Of a DNA stretch of 64,000 nucleotides, positions 52,863-62,059 are shown piece by piece; positions within the stretch are counted from its first letter, which is position 1; each line of letters begins with the position of its first letter. This DNA comes from Deltaproteobacteria bacterium (lineage in GTDB: Bacteria; BMS3Abin14). The stretch covers positions 1 to 64,000 of the forward strand of contig JAADHJ010000028.1 of NCBI GenBank assembly GCA_013151915.1, read 5' to 3'. Both the position numbers and the translations under genes were made by a program. A model generated the notes under the pieces. It searched no databases. It worked only from the letters and a program-made list of their open reading frames with translations, and was not told where the DNA came from.

Positions 52863-53348
52863 CTATTCAGTGTGCATTTCCCGCGCGATGGCCACTTTGC
52901 CGGTGCGCATGATTTCCTTGACTCCGAAGGGTTTGATCAAATTGATAAACGCATCGATCTTCCCCTGATCACCGGTAATTTCGAATGTGTAGCTGTGATG
53001 GGAAATATCAACGATTCTCCCCCGGAAAATAACATTGATCCTCAGTATCTCCGCCTTGGTCTTCTCGGTGGCGTTGACCTTGACCATGAGTAACTCCCTG
53101 TCAACGAAAGACGTGCCGGTCAGGTCGGTCACCTTGATGACATCTACGAGCTTCCTTAACTGTTTTATTACCTGTTCGATAATCCGCTCATCCCCACGGC
53201 TGACGATGGTCATACGTGAGATGGTCGGATCGAGGGTCTCACCGACACTCAGGCTCTCGATGTTGAATCCCCTTCCTGAAAAGAGGCCTGCGACCCGTGA
53301 CAGGACACCGAATTTGTTCTCTACGGTAACGGAAATAGTATGTTTCAT
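52863..53348 (-). CDS. ilvN: Acetolactate synthase small (regulatory) subunit
   Basis: The 161-residue regulatory subunit that binds valine and activates IlvB. It starts [23 protein letters not shown] (ACT domain, about 1-78), with [20 protein letters not shown], then a second ACT-like half (85-158). The ATG at 53348 follows GGGGAGAAC. The frame upstream to 53387 enters hairpin repeat N and is not protein-like. Confidence 0.95.
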   Translation of the reverse strand: MKHTISVTVENKFGVLSRVAGLFSGRGFNIESLSVGETLDPTISRMTIVSRGDERIIEQVIKQLRKLVDVIKVTDLTGTSFVDRELLMVKVNATEKTKAEILRINVIFRGRIVDISHHSYTFEITGDQGKIDAFINLIKPFGVKEIMRTGKVAIAREMHTE

Positions 53349-53364
53349 AAGGTTCTCCCCTACT

Positions 53365-53499
53365 TGATAGGGTCGTAAAAAGTCCATTAATGGCTTTTTA
53401 CTCCGCGGAAAGCAAAAAGTGTCATTTTTACTTTCCTCACAAATCTTTGATTTGCGCGCCCTTATAATGGGCGCGAAGATGACTTTTTACAAAGTCATC
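53365..53499 (-). repeat. Five-hairpin element, full copy N
   Basis: tgatagggtcgtaaaaagtcc to caaagtcatc, with HP5, HP4 (GGAAAGCAAAAA with TTTTTACTTTCC, a paired change), short HP3, HP2 (GCGCGCCCTTATAATGGGCGCG) and HP1. It separates ilvB from ilvN together with partial copy O. Confidence 0.88.
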
Positions 53500-53504
53500 T
53501 TCTT

Positions 53505-53570
53505 TGATAGGGTCGTAAAAAGTCCATTAATGGCTTTTTACTCCGCGGAAAGCGAAAAGTGTCATCATCA
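53505..53570 (-). repeat. Five-hairpin element, partial copy O, ending at the ilvB stop
   Basis: It starts tgatagggtcgtaaaaagtcc 5 bp after copy N, holds HP5 and the first arm of HP4 (ggaaagcgaaaagtgtcatca), and ends at the TGA of ilvB (53568-53570). Same full-plus-partial layout as copies C and D. Confidence 0.87.
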
Positions 53571-55292
53571 CTTGACGGCTTTCAGTTTTGCTTCCTTCTT
53601 GCTCTTCGGGCCGAAAATCATCTCGGAACCAGCCGCCCCGGCTGGAACCATGGGATAGACACCCTCCTCACGGTCAACAGCGCAATCCACCAGAACAGGC
53701 CCCGGATGTGCCAACGCTTCCCTGATGCCGGCTTCCACCTCCGATTTCTCGGCGATCCGAATCCCCCTGACACCGAACGCCTCCGCCACTTTGACAAAGT
53801 CGGGATTGGAGATAAGGCAGGTGGAAGCGTATCTTGCCCCGTAGAACAGCTCCTGCCATTGACGGACCATACCCAGAAATCCGTTATTCAGGATAAAGAT
53901 CTTAACGGGAAGATTGTGTTGGGCTACTGTGGCAAGCTCCTGTAGGTTCATCTGAAAACTGCCGTCCCCAGCCACGTCAATGACCAACCTGTCGGGATAT
54001 GCGAACTGCGCCCCCATTGCCGCGGGAAATCCATACCCCATGGTTCCCAGCCCCCCCGAGGAGAGGATAGTTCGCGGACGGCGGAACCTGTAGAACTGGG
54101 CGACCCACATCTGATTCTGTCCCACCTCCGTGGCGATGATGGCATCGTCAGACGCGAGTTCATTCAGCTTCTCGACGACATATTGGGGCTTGAGCATGCG
54201 GCTCTTGCGATCGTATTCAAGTGGACGCTCATCGCCCCATTCCCTGACCTCATTTAACCACTTTTCACGAATTTCCTTCCAGACGGGCTCCTGGCCGGCC
54301 TGCAGTTCATTCAGTCCCTGCAGTACGTTCTTCACGTCCCCGACCACGGGGATGTGGACAACGATGTTCTTGCTGATGGCGGACGGATCGATATCAACGT
54401 GGACGACCCTCGCGTTGGGGGCAAACCGCTCGACGTTTCCGGTCACCCGGTCATCGAATCGCGCCCCGATGGCAATGATGAGATCCGAATTGTGAATGGT
54501 CATGTTGGCCTGATAGGTACCGTGCATCCCGAGCATACCGATAAAAAGGGGATGGTCGCCCGGAAATCCTCCCAAACCGAGAAGCGTATTGGTTACGGGT
54601 ATCCGGTTCGTTTCCGCGAATTTCATCAGTTCCTCGGCGGCATCCGAAATGACGACGCCGCCGCCCGCGTATATAACCGGTTTTTTGGCCTTCTGTACCT
54701 CCTTTATTACACGCTTCAGCTGTCCGGGATGGCCATCCACCTTGGGTTTGTATCCCCTGATATCAACCTCGTCGGCCCGCCGATACTTTCCCTTACCGGC
54801 GAGAACGTCCTTCGGAAGATCGATCACCACGGGTCCCGGACGGCCGGTGGAGGCAATGTGGAATGCATCCTGTACCACCATGGGGATATCCTCGGTCTTC
54901 TGGACAAGGTAGCTGTGTTTTGTAACAGGCCGGGTCACGCCGATGATGTCGGCCTCCTGGAAGGCATCTCCGCCGATCATGTGGGTCGACACCTGGCCGG
55001 TGAAGGCCACGATGGGCACTGAATCCATGTAGGCCGTTGCGATTCCGGTGACCAGGTTGGTCGCCCCCGGGCCCGACGTGGCCATGCATACCCCAACCCT
55101 GCCGGTGGCGCGGGCATAGCCGTCGGCGGCGTGGGCGGCGGCCTGCTCGTGCCTCGTCAACACATGCCGCATGCCGCTTTTGAAGAGGGCATCGTAGAAA
55201 TCCAGGAGGACTCCGCCCGGATAACCGAACATGATCTCCACATCCTCGTCCTTCAGAGATTTTATGAGCATTTCAGCGCCGGTCATCTGCAT
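53568..55292 (-). CDS. ilvB: Acetolactate synthase large subunit
   Basis: Thiamine-diphosphate enzyme making acetolactate or acetohydroxybutyrate. The 574-residue product has FGYPGGVLLDFYDAL, RHEQAAAHAADGYARATG with the catalytic Glu, the FAD-binding middle domain, and the ThDP site GDGSFQMNLQELATVAQ...ILNN (about 438-468). GAGGAG precedes the ATG at 55292. It follows ilvD by 30 bp. The separation from ilvN by 1.5 hairpin elements is unusual, since the two subunits are normally made together. Confidence 0.95.
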   Translation of the reverse strand: MQMTGAEMLIKSLKDEDVEIMFGYPGGVLLDFYDALFKSGMRHVLTRHEQAAAHAADGYARATGRVGVCMATSGPGATNLVTGIATAYMDSVPIVAFTGQVSTHMIGGDAFQEADIIGVTRPVTKHSYLVQKTEDIPMVVQDAFHIASTGRPGPVVIDLPKDVLAGKGKYRRADEVDIRGYKPKVDGHPGQLKRVIKEVQKAKKPVIYAGGGVVISDAAEELMKFAETNRIPVTNTLLGLGGFPGDHPLFIGMLGMHGTYQANMTIHNSDLIIAIGARFDDRVTGNVERFAPNARVVHVDIDPSAISKNIVVHIPVVGDVKNVLQGLNELQAGQEPVWKEIREKWLNEVREWGDERPLEYDRKSRMLKPQYVVEKLNELASDDAIIATEVGQNQMWVAQFYRFRRPRTILSSGGLGTMGYGFPAAMGAQFAYPDRLVIDVAGDGSFQMNLQELATVAQHNLPVKIFILNNGFLGMVRQWQELFYGARYASTCLISNPDFVKVAEAFGVRGIRIAEKSEVEAGIREALAHPGPVLVDCAVDREEGVYPMVPAGAAGSEMIFGPKSKKEAKLKAVK

Positions 55293-55322
55293 CTTCGACT
55301 CCTCGCTTTCCCGCTTACTGAT

Positions 55323-56981
55323 CTATTCCAGAATGGCCCCGGTGCTTGCGGAACGAACGAGCCGCGAATATCGGCCCAGTATGCCCCTCTTCACCCTTGG
55401 TTCGGGGGGAACCCATGCTGCTTTTCGCCTGGCCATCTCATCGTCGGATATTTCCGCTTCCAGGATGCGGCCGAGAATATCGATCCTGATCTTATCGCCC
55501 TCCCGGACAAGCGCCATGGGGCCGCCGGCGGCGGCCTCCGGTGAAATATGCCCGATACACGGTCCCCGTGTTCCGCCGGAAAATCGTCCGTCGGTTATCA
55601 ATGCGACCTTAAGCCCCATTCCGTGGATGGCAGAGGTCACGGACAGCATCTCCCGCATCCCGGGCCCTCCTTTGGGCCCCTCGTTCCTGATCACGAGCAC
55701 GTCACCATTCTTAACCCCATTACCCATAACGGCGGTCATGGCGTCCTCCTCGCACTCGAAAACGCGGGCAGGCCCCTCGAAGAGCAGCATATCTTCAGCC
55801 ACGGCCGTCTGTTTGACAACACTGCCATCAGGAGCAAGATTACCCCTGAGAACCGCTATCCCTCCGTGGCTGTGATAGGGGTTATCCGATGAGTGTATTA
55901 CCTCCGGATCCAGTACCTGGGACTTCGAAGCGATATCTCTGATATCCCTTCCCGAGACGGTCATGGAACCCGCGAGAAGGGGAAGAAGCCGGTTCATGAT
56001 GGCCGGGACACCGCCTGCGTACTCGAGATCCTCCATGAAGTGTTCTCCGCCGGGCCGGATATCGGCAAGATGGGGCGTACGTGCGCTTATCTCGTCGAAC
56101 AGATCAAGATCAACACTGACACCGGCCTCGTGGGCTATGGCTGGAACGTGAAGAGCCGTATTGGTTGACCCCCCAAGGGCCATATCGACGGCGATACCGT
56201 TGAAAAACGCCTCCCGGGTCAAGATACGGGATGGGACCAGGTCCTCCTCGACCATGGCCACTATGCGTTCTCCGGATTCGAAGGCCAGCCGTCGCTTTTT
56301 TGAAAACCCGGCGAGCCCGGTGGCGCACCCGGGAAGAGACATTCCCATGGCCTCCGTGACGCAGGCCATGGTATTGGCGGTATACATGCCCTGGCATGAT
56401 CCCGCGCCCGGACATGCCTCCCGGGCCATGCACTCAAGCTCGGCTTCATCAATGCCGCCGGCCTGATAAAGGCCCACCGCCTCGAAGGTATCCCGCACCA
56501 GGGAACGCCGGCTGCCCCTGTACATTCCGGAATGCATCGGACCCGCCGTTACGACGATGGAAGGTATGTCCAGCCTCGCCGCGGCCATCAGCATGCCCGG
56601 AGTAATCTTGTCGCAATTGGTCAGCAGTACGATACCGTCAAAGGCATGTCCCTGGCTGACCGCCTCAACAAGGTCGGAGATCCACTCACGGGTCGGGAGG
56701 CTGTAACGCATCCCCTCATGGCCCATGGCGATCCCGTCGCACATCCCGGGAACGCCCACGAGAAATGAAACGCCCCCTCCGGAGTGAACGCCCTTTTCAA
56801 TGGCCCTTTCAAGCTCCCTCATCCCGATGTGTCCCGGGATAATATCCGTAAAACTTGTAAAAACGCCGATATGGGGGCGTTCCAATGAACTCCGGGTTAC
56901 TCCCGAAGCATAAAAGAGCGCCCTGGACGGTGCCCTCTCGGGCCCTTTTTTCACACGATCGCTTGTCATTTTTTTGCTCAT
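55323..56981 (-). CDS. ilvD: Dihydroxy-acid dehydratase
   Basis: Fe-S dehydratase common to valine, leucine and isoleucine synthesis. The 552-residue product has [53 protein letters not shown] (cluster Cys residues) and [30 protein letters not shown] lies before the ATG. It is the first gene of the long operon and follows a strong terminator hairpin by only 22 bp, so transcripts probably arrive by reading through from the DUF465 promoter. Confidence 0.95.
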   Translation of the reverse strand: MSKKMTSDRVKKGPERAPSRALFYASGVTRSSLERPHIGVFTSFTDIIPGHIGMRELERAIEKGVHSGGGVSFLVGVPGMCDGIAMGHEGMRYSLPTREWISDLVEAVSQGHAFDGIVLLTNCDKITPGMLMAAARLDIPSIVVTAGPMHSGMYRGSRRSLVRDTFEAVGLYQAGGIDEAELECMAREACPGAGSCQGMYTANTMACVTEAMGMSLPGCATGLAGFSKKRRLAFESGERIVAMVEEDLVPSRILTREAFFNGIAVDMALGGSTNTALHVPAIAHEAGVSVDLDLFDEISARTPHLADIRPGGEHFMEDLEYAGGVPAIMNRLLPLLAGSMTVSGRDIRDIASKSQVLDPEVIHSSDNPYHSHGGIAVLRGNLAPDGSVVKQTAVAEDMLLFEGPARVFECEEDAMTAVMGNGVKNGDVLVIRNEGPKGGPGMREMLSVTSAIHGMGLKVALITDGRFSGGTRGPCIGHISPEAAAGGPMALVREGDKIRIDILGRILEAEISDDEMARRKAAWVPPEPRVKRGILGRYSRLVRSASTGAILE

Positions 56982-57003
56982 GATCTGTCCATTCTCCTGA
57001 TGT

Positions 57004-57035
57004 AAAAAGGGGCGAGGCCATCGGCCTCGCCCCTT
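57004..57035 (-). terminator. Strong intrinsic terminator just upstream of ilvD (candidate attenuator)
   Basis: On the minus strand: AAGGGGCGAGGCC, loop GAT, GGCCTCGCCCC, then TTTTTA. An 11-bp GC-rich perfect stem with T run. It lies 20 bp after the DUF465 stop and ends 22 bp before the ilvD ATG, leaving no room for an ordinary promoter in between. Either ilvD depends on read-through, or a promoter lies inside the hairpin. No leader peptide or T-box was recognised. Confidence 0.88.
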
Positions 57036-57056
57036 GAGCTCGCCAATAGCGAAAGA

Positions 57057-57275
57057 CTAGCGATGTTTCGTAAGGATTATCTCCATCTTATCTTTCCCCT
57101 TGAGCTTCTTTTTCTTGAGCGTTTCTATCTCAAAATAGGTGCGACTGTCCTGGGGTCTCTTTTTCTTCAACTCTTCTATCCGCTTCTCAAACTCCATATG
57201 TTCCTCGTGAAGAGCTCTGAACTCATCGTTCTCCTTGAGTAGTCTGGCGACAATTTTTTTGTCAGGCAATGACAT
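57057..57275 (-). CDS. DUF465 (YdcH-like) small coiled-coil protein
   Basis: A 72-residue helical protein with the family pattern: LLKENDEFRALHEEHMEFEKRIEEL and IETLKKKKLKGKDKMEIIL. DUF465 proteins are small cytoplasmic coiled coils of unknown role. It has a consensus promoter upstream and a strong terminator downstream, and it is the only gene between that promoter and ilvD. It is not rich in Leu, Ile or Val codons in the way a classic leader peptide would be. Confidence 0.88.
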   Translation of the reverse strand: MSLPDKKIVARLLKENDEFRALHEEHMEFEKRIEELKKKRPQDSRTYFEIETLKKKKLKGKDKMEIILTKHR

Positions 57276-57301
57276 TATCTCCCATTCGGAAAATTTAGGT
57301 G

Positions 57302-57330
57302 ATTATAGGGTACGGCCTGAGCCGTGTCAA
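57302..57330 (-). promoter_or_regulatory. Consensus sigma-70 promoter for DUF465 and the ilv-leu operon
   Basis: On the minus strand, TTGACA (57325-57330), exactly 17 bp, TATAAT (57302-57307): 12 of 12 matches. The start point would be near 57295, with a 20-nt leader to the DUF465 ATG (57275). It is the best promoter seen in the window. Confidence 0.85.
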
Positions 57331-57445
57331 GGGCTCAAAACCATTTTTCCCTTTCTTTCTGGTTAAATACAACATTCCCTTCGATCACGCCGACGGCGTG
57401 ATTCTCTTCGACAAACTCAGGACAGGCTGTGGTGAGTTGGCTTTG

Positions 57446-57490
57446 GAAGTTGGCCATTGAACGTTGAACTTTGAACGTTGGCCATTGGCC
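57446..57490. repeat. 7-bp tandem repeats upstream of DUF465 (gttgaac / gttggcc)
   Basis: gttggccattgaacgttgaactttgaacgttggccattggcc: six heptads of mixed GTTGAAC and GTTGGCC form. A 'tcttcgacaaactcaggacagg' block (57406-57427) related to the repeat at 1.6 kb lies before it. Confidence 0.65.
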
Positions 57491-57509
57491 GTCGGATCTT
57501 GGGATACCT

Positions 57510-57980
57510 TCACATCTCCAGCCCCATAACGAGAGCATCCTCGCCGTCCGGGTAGTAACCCTTCCGACACCCCAGGACCTTGAAACCCAGCTCTTTGTAG
57601 AGGGCCTGGGCAGCCAGGTTGGACCTCCTGACCTCCAGTTCGGACCAGACGGCTCCCTCGGAGAGGCTATCCCGGATCAGTGTGGTGACAAGGCCTCTCG
57701 CCACGCCCCTGCCTCTCACGGAAGGATCAACGGCCAGATTGGTAATATGCAGTTCGTCCACAATCAGCCAGGCCATGATGTATCCGCAGACCTTCTGGTC
57801 CAGTGCGGAAACCAGGCACCTTGCGAAGGGCTGCCGGTTCAGCTCCTCGAGGAATTGGTCCCAGGTCCAGGGATGGGTAAAGGAAAGTTCCTCGATTTGA
57901 ACGATGCGGTCCAGGTCCGACGGAGACATGGGATAAACCTGATATTGAAGACCATCCTTTCCGACTATGCAACCACCCAT
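57510..57980 (-). CDS. rimI: Ribosomal-protein-alanine N-acetyltransferase (RimI-like)
   Basis: A 156-residue GNAT acetyltransferase that in known cases acetylates the N-terminus of ribosomal protein S18. Seen: IEELSFTHPWTWDQFLEEL, ELHITNLAVDPSVRGRGVARGL (acetyl-CoA loop), LEVRRSNLAAQALYKELGF and a C-terminal ALVMGLEM. ATG 57980 lies 22 bp after the tsaB stop; a frame to 58064 overlaps tsaB and is not GNAT-like. The tsaB-rimI pairing is common. Confidence 0.9.
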   Translation of the reverse strand: MGGCIVGKDGLQYQVYPMSPSDLDRIVQIEELSFTHPWTWDQFLEELNRQPFARCLVSALDQKVCGYIMAWLIVDELHITNLAVDPSVRGRGVARGLVTTLIRDSLSEGAVWSELEVRRSNLAAQALYKELGFKVLGCRKGYYPDGEDALVMGLEM

Positions 57981-58002
57981 TTCAGCGTCCCCCCGGTTAA
58001 TC

Positions 58003-58743
58003 TCACTTGCGGCCGGGGGAGTTGCCGGACGCGGGTCCGGCCGCTTCTCTGTATGGGGTCGCATCCGGTGGCCTGACGTAAAAGGGGAACAATTCGGACG
58101 GGGTTACGGATCTCCCCAGGTCGAGCATCTTCTGTCCTATCTCCATAACGAAAGAGGCCCGGGGATAAGCCATGTCATCCCCTGCGGGGGCGAGAAACGG
58201 AATGGAATCTACCATCCCTTTAATCATAGCCAGGCCCGTCCCTGCAACGATTCTCTTCCCGGCAGGGCAGCGCAGACAGAATTGGGAAAAGGCATGATGG
58301 GTAATCAAAGCCACATCACAGTCTCTCGCGGGCAACCCTTCAGGCGTTATGCCGGAATAGCAGGCGGCGTAGAGCTCACCCTTTCTCGCGTCTGCCGCGA
58401 CCAGCGCCTTTCTGCCTTCGAGAAGAAGGGGATACGCGACCGCATCGAGTGAAGGAACGGGAGCCAGGGGCAGACGGGAGGTGAATGCCAGCCCCTTGAA
58501 TGTTGACAGCCCCACGCGCAGGCCGGTAAACGCCCCGGGCCCGACCCCGACGGCAAGAGCCGTCACATCCTTGGGCCCCAATCCGGAAGCGGCCAATAGC
58601 TCCTGAATGGCCGGAAGCAAAGTCTCGCTGTGCGGTAGTCCCTCCGGAAGATCCCGTTCCATCACCTTACTGTCAGGAACTTTCAGGGCAACGCTTCCCC
58701 TGGTGGTGGATGTGTCCGCAGCGAGAAGAACCATGGCTCTCAT
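58003..58743 (-). CDS. tsaB: tRNA threonylcarbamoyladenosine synthesis protein TsaB
   Basis: Partner of TsaD in making t6A37 of tRNA. The 246-residue product has LLAADTSTTRGSVAL (ATPase-like fold strand), HSETLLPAIQELL, VGVGPGAFTGLRVGLSTFKGLAF, the TsaB hallmark, and VAADARKGELYAACY. It connects in function with MtaB (20873), which modifies the same base further. Its start overlaps the nitrilase-family gene stop by 4 bp. Confidence 0.93.
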   Translation of the reverse strand: MRAMVLLAADTSTTRGSVALKVPDSKVMERDLPEGLPHSETLLPAIQELLAASGLGPKDVTALAVGVGPGAFTGLRVGLSTFKGLAFTSRLPLAPVPSLDAVAYPLLLEGRKALVAADARKGELYAACYSGITPEGLPARDCDVALITHHAFSQFCLRCPAGKRIVAGTGLAMIKGMVDSIPFLAPAGDDMAYPRASFVMEIGQKMLDLGRSVTPSELFPFYVRPPDATPYREAAGPASGNSPGRK

Positions 58744-59621
58744 TTTGCGGCCAGATCGCCTGAATACCCGACAGAGGGCAGCCCCAGATCGTCAGCTCCG
58801 CTCATCCTTTTCTGGAGTTCTCCATAAAGTTCCTCCCGGCGGTCCCTGAAGAAGGCCCATTCGTTCCGCACATTATCGACATCTCCCAGGTCCACGGCGG
58901 TCAGGTGGACGGAGTCCCTTGCACCGGCGGCCCTGTGCACCAATTCCCCATGGGGATCCATACAGAAGCTCTTCCCATAGAAGGTCTGTTTATCCTCCTT
59001 GCCGGCCCTGTTAATCCTCAGGATGAAGATCCCGTTGGAGATGGCGTTGCCGGCAAGCATCCTTTCCCACCTGTTGTAGCTGGCGTGGGCATTGGACGTG
59101 GGGACGACTATCATCCGCGCCCCTTTCAGAGCGAGGATGCGGGGACCTTCAGGGAAAAAAACGTCCCAACTGATCTGAACTCCGATCCTGCCCACCTTGG
59201 TGGGGAAAACGGGAAACCCCAGGTCCCCGGGTAAAAAGTAAAACCTCTCGTTCCATCCGGGCACGTTGGGCACGTGAACTTTTCTGTATACACCCAGCAG
59301 GGCGCCATTGGCATCGATAACCGCGGCGCTGTTGTAATATTTCCCCTTTCCACCCTTTTCGAAGACAGGCAGCACCACCACCACGTCGTTTTCGAGGGCG
59401 AACCGGCACATCCGGTCGGTGGACGGCCCGGGGATGGTTTCCGCCAAGTCGAAATATCCCTGACGCAGCATGGATGGAAACCATTTTGTGGTACAGATCT
59501 CCGGAAAAGCGATGAGTTTAGCGCCTCTCTCCACCGCCAGCCTTGAAAGTTCCAGGGCTTTTTCGAAGTTGTTTTTCCAGTCGCCTTTGCTGGAAAACTG
59601 GATGGCAGCGACCTTAAGCAT
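58740..59621 (-). CDS. Nitrilase-superfamily amidase homologue with Ser in place of the catalytic Cys
   Basis: A 293-residue carbon-nitrogen hydrolase fold, closest by eye to N-carbamoylputrescine amidase-like proteins. The Glu (AFPEICTT, Glu41) and Lys (YRKVHVPN, Lys114) of the triad are kept. The nucleophile position reads GVQISWDVFFPEG: Ser151 (codon AGT at 59169-59171) where family members have GVxICWDxWFPE. The rest of the fold (VPTSNAHASYNRWERMLAGN, GKSFCMDPHGELV) is intact. It may be inactive, use Ser, or reflect a base error (TGT to AGT). It overlaps tsaB. Confidence 0.88.
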   Translation of the reverse strand: MLKVAAIQFSSKGDWKNNFEKALELSRLAVERGAKLIAFPEICTTKWFPSMLRQGYFDLAETIPGPSTDRMCRFALENDVVVVLPVFEKGGKGKYYNSAAVIDANGALLGVYRKVHVPNVPGWNERFYFLPGDLGFPVFPTKVGRIGVQISWDVFFPEGPRILALKGARMIVVPTSNAHASYNRWERMLAGNAISNGIFILRINRAGKEDKQTFYGKSFCMDPHGELVHRAAGARDSVHLTAVDLGDVDNVRNEWAFFRDRREELYGELQKRMSGADDLGLPSVGYSGDLAAK

Positions 59622-59944
59622 AGTTTCTCCTCCATAATTGTTTCAGTCCAGAGTCCAGAGTCCAGAGTCCAGAGCACTTCGACACTCCTCTACTGCCAAA
59701 CCATCAAACTACCAAACTCCAGAAGAAAGATTAAAGAATTGCTCACCGCCAGAGAGCACGTTGTTTTACCACCCGTTCGTAATGCCGATGGCACGACTCA
59801 CTGGAGACACGGAGGAAACCTTTAAAGTCCTGTGTTAAAAAGCTGCTCTCCCCCTCTGGACTCTGGACGCTGGACGCTGGACTCTGGACTCTTGACTCCG
59901 CGACACTGGACTCTGGACGTTGGACGTTGGACGTTGAACGTTCT
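59622..59944. other. 323-bp gap with two heptad arrays
   Basis: No gene. 59646-59675 has four exact gtccaga units. 59853-59942 has about twelve units running from ctctgga through cgctgga to cgttgga and cgttgaa, so the two heptad variants grade into each other in one array. Between them is a weak repeat (59738-59830) of the 'taccaccc...gactcactggagacacggagg' kind. Confidence 0.7.
59853..59942. repeat. Longest 7-bp tandem repeat array
   Basis: Units in order: ctctgga x2, cgctgga x2, ctctgga, ctcttga, then ctccgcgacactgga, ctctgga, cgttgga x3, cgttgaa. It stays in 7-bp register except at 'ctccgcg'. It abuts the stop of the GGDEF gene within a few bases. Confidence 0.78.
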
Positions 59945-62059
59945 TTACCCCATCTCCTGAAACCCGACCACCCGGTTCCGGCCCTCCTTCTTGGCCCGGT
60001 AAAGCGCCCTGTCCGCCCTGTCAATAAATTCCTGTTTACTCAGCCCCTCTCCCCTGTGAAGCAGGGCCAGACCGATGCTGATCGTTACTGAAAGTGGACC
60101 GGCCGTGGTGGCAAAATCCCTGGCCTCCACCGATTTTATCAGCTTTTCCGCAACGTTATGGGCCTCCCTGACATCCACGTTGTCCAGAAGAACGGCGAAC
60201 TCCTCACCGCCGTATCGGGCCACAGGGTCAAGCCCACGGACCCCGTCCTCGAGCCTCCTGGACAGCTCCTTTAAAACCTCATCACCCACGGGATGTCCGT
60301 AAGTGTCGTTCACCTGTTTGAAAAAATCCACATCCACCATCAAAAAAGCCAGGGAACTCGAGTAATCGCGCCCCAGCTTCTCGATCCGCTCGTCCAGGAC
60401 CTTCTGCAGCGTCCGGTGATTGTAGAGCCCCGTGAGGCCGTCCACCCTGGACATCCGTTCAACCTTTCGATGGGTGTTGGCGTTGTCGAGGGCCTGGGCC
60501 GTAATATCGGCGATGACCCGAAGATCATTGAGAGCTGGAGTAAACACCCCCTCACTGGTGGAGACACCCACCAGAGCCGCCAAAAGCTTGCCGCCCCGGT
60601 CCTGGCTCATTACACAGGGAATGGCCGCAAAAGATATGACGTTTCCGAGGTCTTCTTTGGGATAGAAGAAAGGCGACGGCTTCCGGCGTTTCCGGTCGAA
60701 GATGATCTCGTTGCCGTTGCGTATGAGGAGACCGATCTGGCTCGATTCCTGCCGCCGGATTGTCTCTCCTTTCATACCCTCCATAATATCCCCTGCAGTG
60801 TGTACAATTTTCGCTACACCGTCGTTGACCAGAAAAGCCGCCCCGTCGCATTTTGGGAGTATCTTTAACAGGGAGTCGATGGCTTTCTCCGCAATTTCCC
60901 CGGCGTCCATCGTCCTGGTAAGTTCGCGGGCATAAAAGGAAATGGCCTCTCTGGTGGTCATGTTATCGGTAACCCGGTAGAGAAGAGCGCCGATCTCCAT
61001 GGCCCGCGAAACCAGCTCGGTAAAGACATCCAGACGCTTTTGGGTAGCATCATCCAGAACGAACATGTTCGGCTCATCACTGTCGAAATACACGGCACAT
61101 TGAATCTGGTCCAGGGCGCCGGGTTTCTCCTGATGCCAATTCCGGGGCACGACCCGAAGCAGAATGGACCTCACCGGAAGGTCCGCCCTGTAGAAAGGGA
61201 TTGAATCTCTTCCCGGCTTTGCGTCCGCATTAATAAAGGTCAGGTCAGGCCGCCGCCTCGCAAGGTTGATGATCCCCTTATCACCGGGAATAGTGTCCCC
61301 GATCATAGATTTGGAATACCTCTTTGAGACGGCGGCCGCTTTGATCCGGAAGATCTCCGGTCCATCGGGAACGAGGAAAATACCTGATCTGGCCCCGAAA
61401 AGACGGCACCCGACCTCCACAAGCCGCTGGAGGAGTCTCTCCTCCTCCAATGCGGCGGATACGGCCATCTCCTCTCTCCTGGCAAGGTCGCCCAGACCGA
61501 ACTCGCCCTCCATCCTTATCCTCTCGGTAATGTCCCTGGCGTTGCTCACCAGTTGATCGTACTCATGCCGCAGTCTGCCGTATCTCGCCACCCCCCTGGA
61601 GATGATACCCCCGGCCACCACGCCAAACAGGGCAAACCCCCCTGCCCATGGAAGCAGGCTATTGTCCCCAAGGAACAGGGTCCTCTCGACGGTCACGGCC
61701 CCAAGCGCGGCAATGGGGACCCACACAAAATGGAAATTCCTTGAAAAGAGTGACAGGGGGAAACCTACGAAGAAGATCAGCGGAATGGTGGGGATGGTTT
61801 CAAAGAACATTTTCACCACAAGACCGGCCATGGCGCAGAGGACAAGATTCAGGGAAAGCGAGGCACTGAGGGCCTTCAGGGAAATCCTGTGGCGGATTTC
61901 AGCCACTACCAGGCCGACAGCAAACCCATACAGCACCACGTGCAGCGGCAGCCAGGTGACTCCGTCGGCGGGAGCGGGAAAAATGAGGTATCCGAAAAAC
62001 AGGAGGATAAGAGGACGCAGGACAACGGTTGGAGAAGGCCATCTTGATGCGGTGGTCAC
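59945..62059 (-). CDS. Membrane-bound GGDEF diguanylate cyclase with two GAF-like domains
   Basis: A 704-residue protein. Residues 10-165 hold about six transmembrane helices (a MASE-like sensor). Two GAF-like domains follow (about 200-350 and 375-530), then the GGDEF domain (540-700) with SRVDGLTGLYNHRTL, DVDFFKQVNDTYGHPVGDEVL and ARYGGEEFAVLL. The GGEEF site is intact and the inhibitory RxxD (RGLD) lies five residues before it, so an active, product-inhibited cyclic-di-GMP synthase is likely. It starts with GTG overlapping the ftsB-like stop (GTGA). Confidence 0.92.
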   Translation of the reverse strand: MTTASRWPSPTVVLRPLILLFFGYLIFPAPADGVTWLPLHVVLYGFAVGLVVAEIRHRISLKALSASLSLNLVLCAMAGLVVKMFFETIPTIPLIFFVGFPLSLFSRNFHFVWVPIAALGAVTVERTLFLGDNSLLPWAGGFALFGVVAGGIISRGVARYGRLRHEYDQLVSNARDITERIRMEGEFGLGDLARREEMAVSAALEEERLLQRLVEVGCRLFGARSGIFLVPDGPEIFRIKAAAVSKRYSKSMIGDTIPGDKGIINLARRRPDLTFINADAKPGRDSIPFYRADLPVRSILLRVVPRNWHQEKPGALDQIQCAVYFDSDEPNMFVLDDATQKRLDVFTELVSRAMEIGALLYRVTDNMTTREAISFYARELTRTMDAGEIAEKAIDSLLKILPKCDGAAFLVNDGVAKIVHTAGDIMEGMKGETIRRQESSQIGLLIRNGNEIIFDRKRRKPSPFFYPKEDLGNVISFAAIPCVMSQDRGGKLLAALVGVSTSEGVFTPALNDLRVIADITAQALDNANTHRKVERMSRVDGLTGLYNHRTLQKVLDERIEKLGRDYSSSLAFLMVDVDFFKQVNDTYGHPVGDEVLKELSRRLEDGVRGLDPVARYGGEEFAVLLDNVDVREAHNVAEKLIKSVEARDFATTAGPLSVTISIGLALLHRGEGLSKQEFIDRADRALYRAKKEGRNRVVGFQEMG

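Noticed and set aside
57036-57295. T-box, leucine leader peptide or riboswitch ahead of ilvD
   Set aside because: No T-box core, no run of Leu/Ile/Val codons and no known riboswitch motif were seen; only the terminator and the DUF465 gene.
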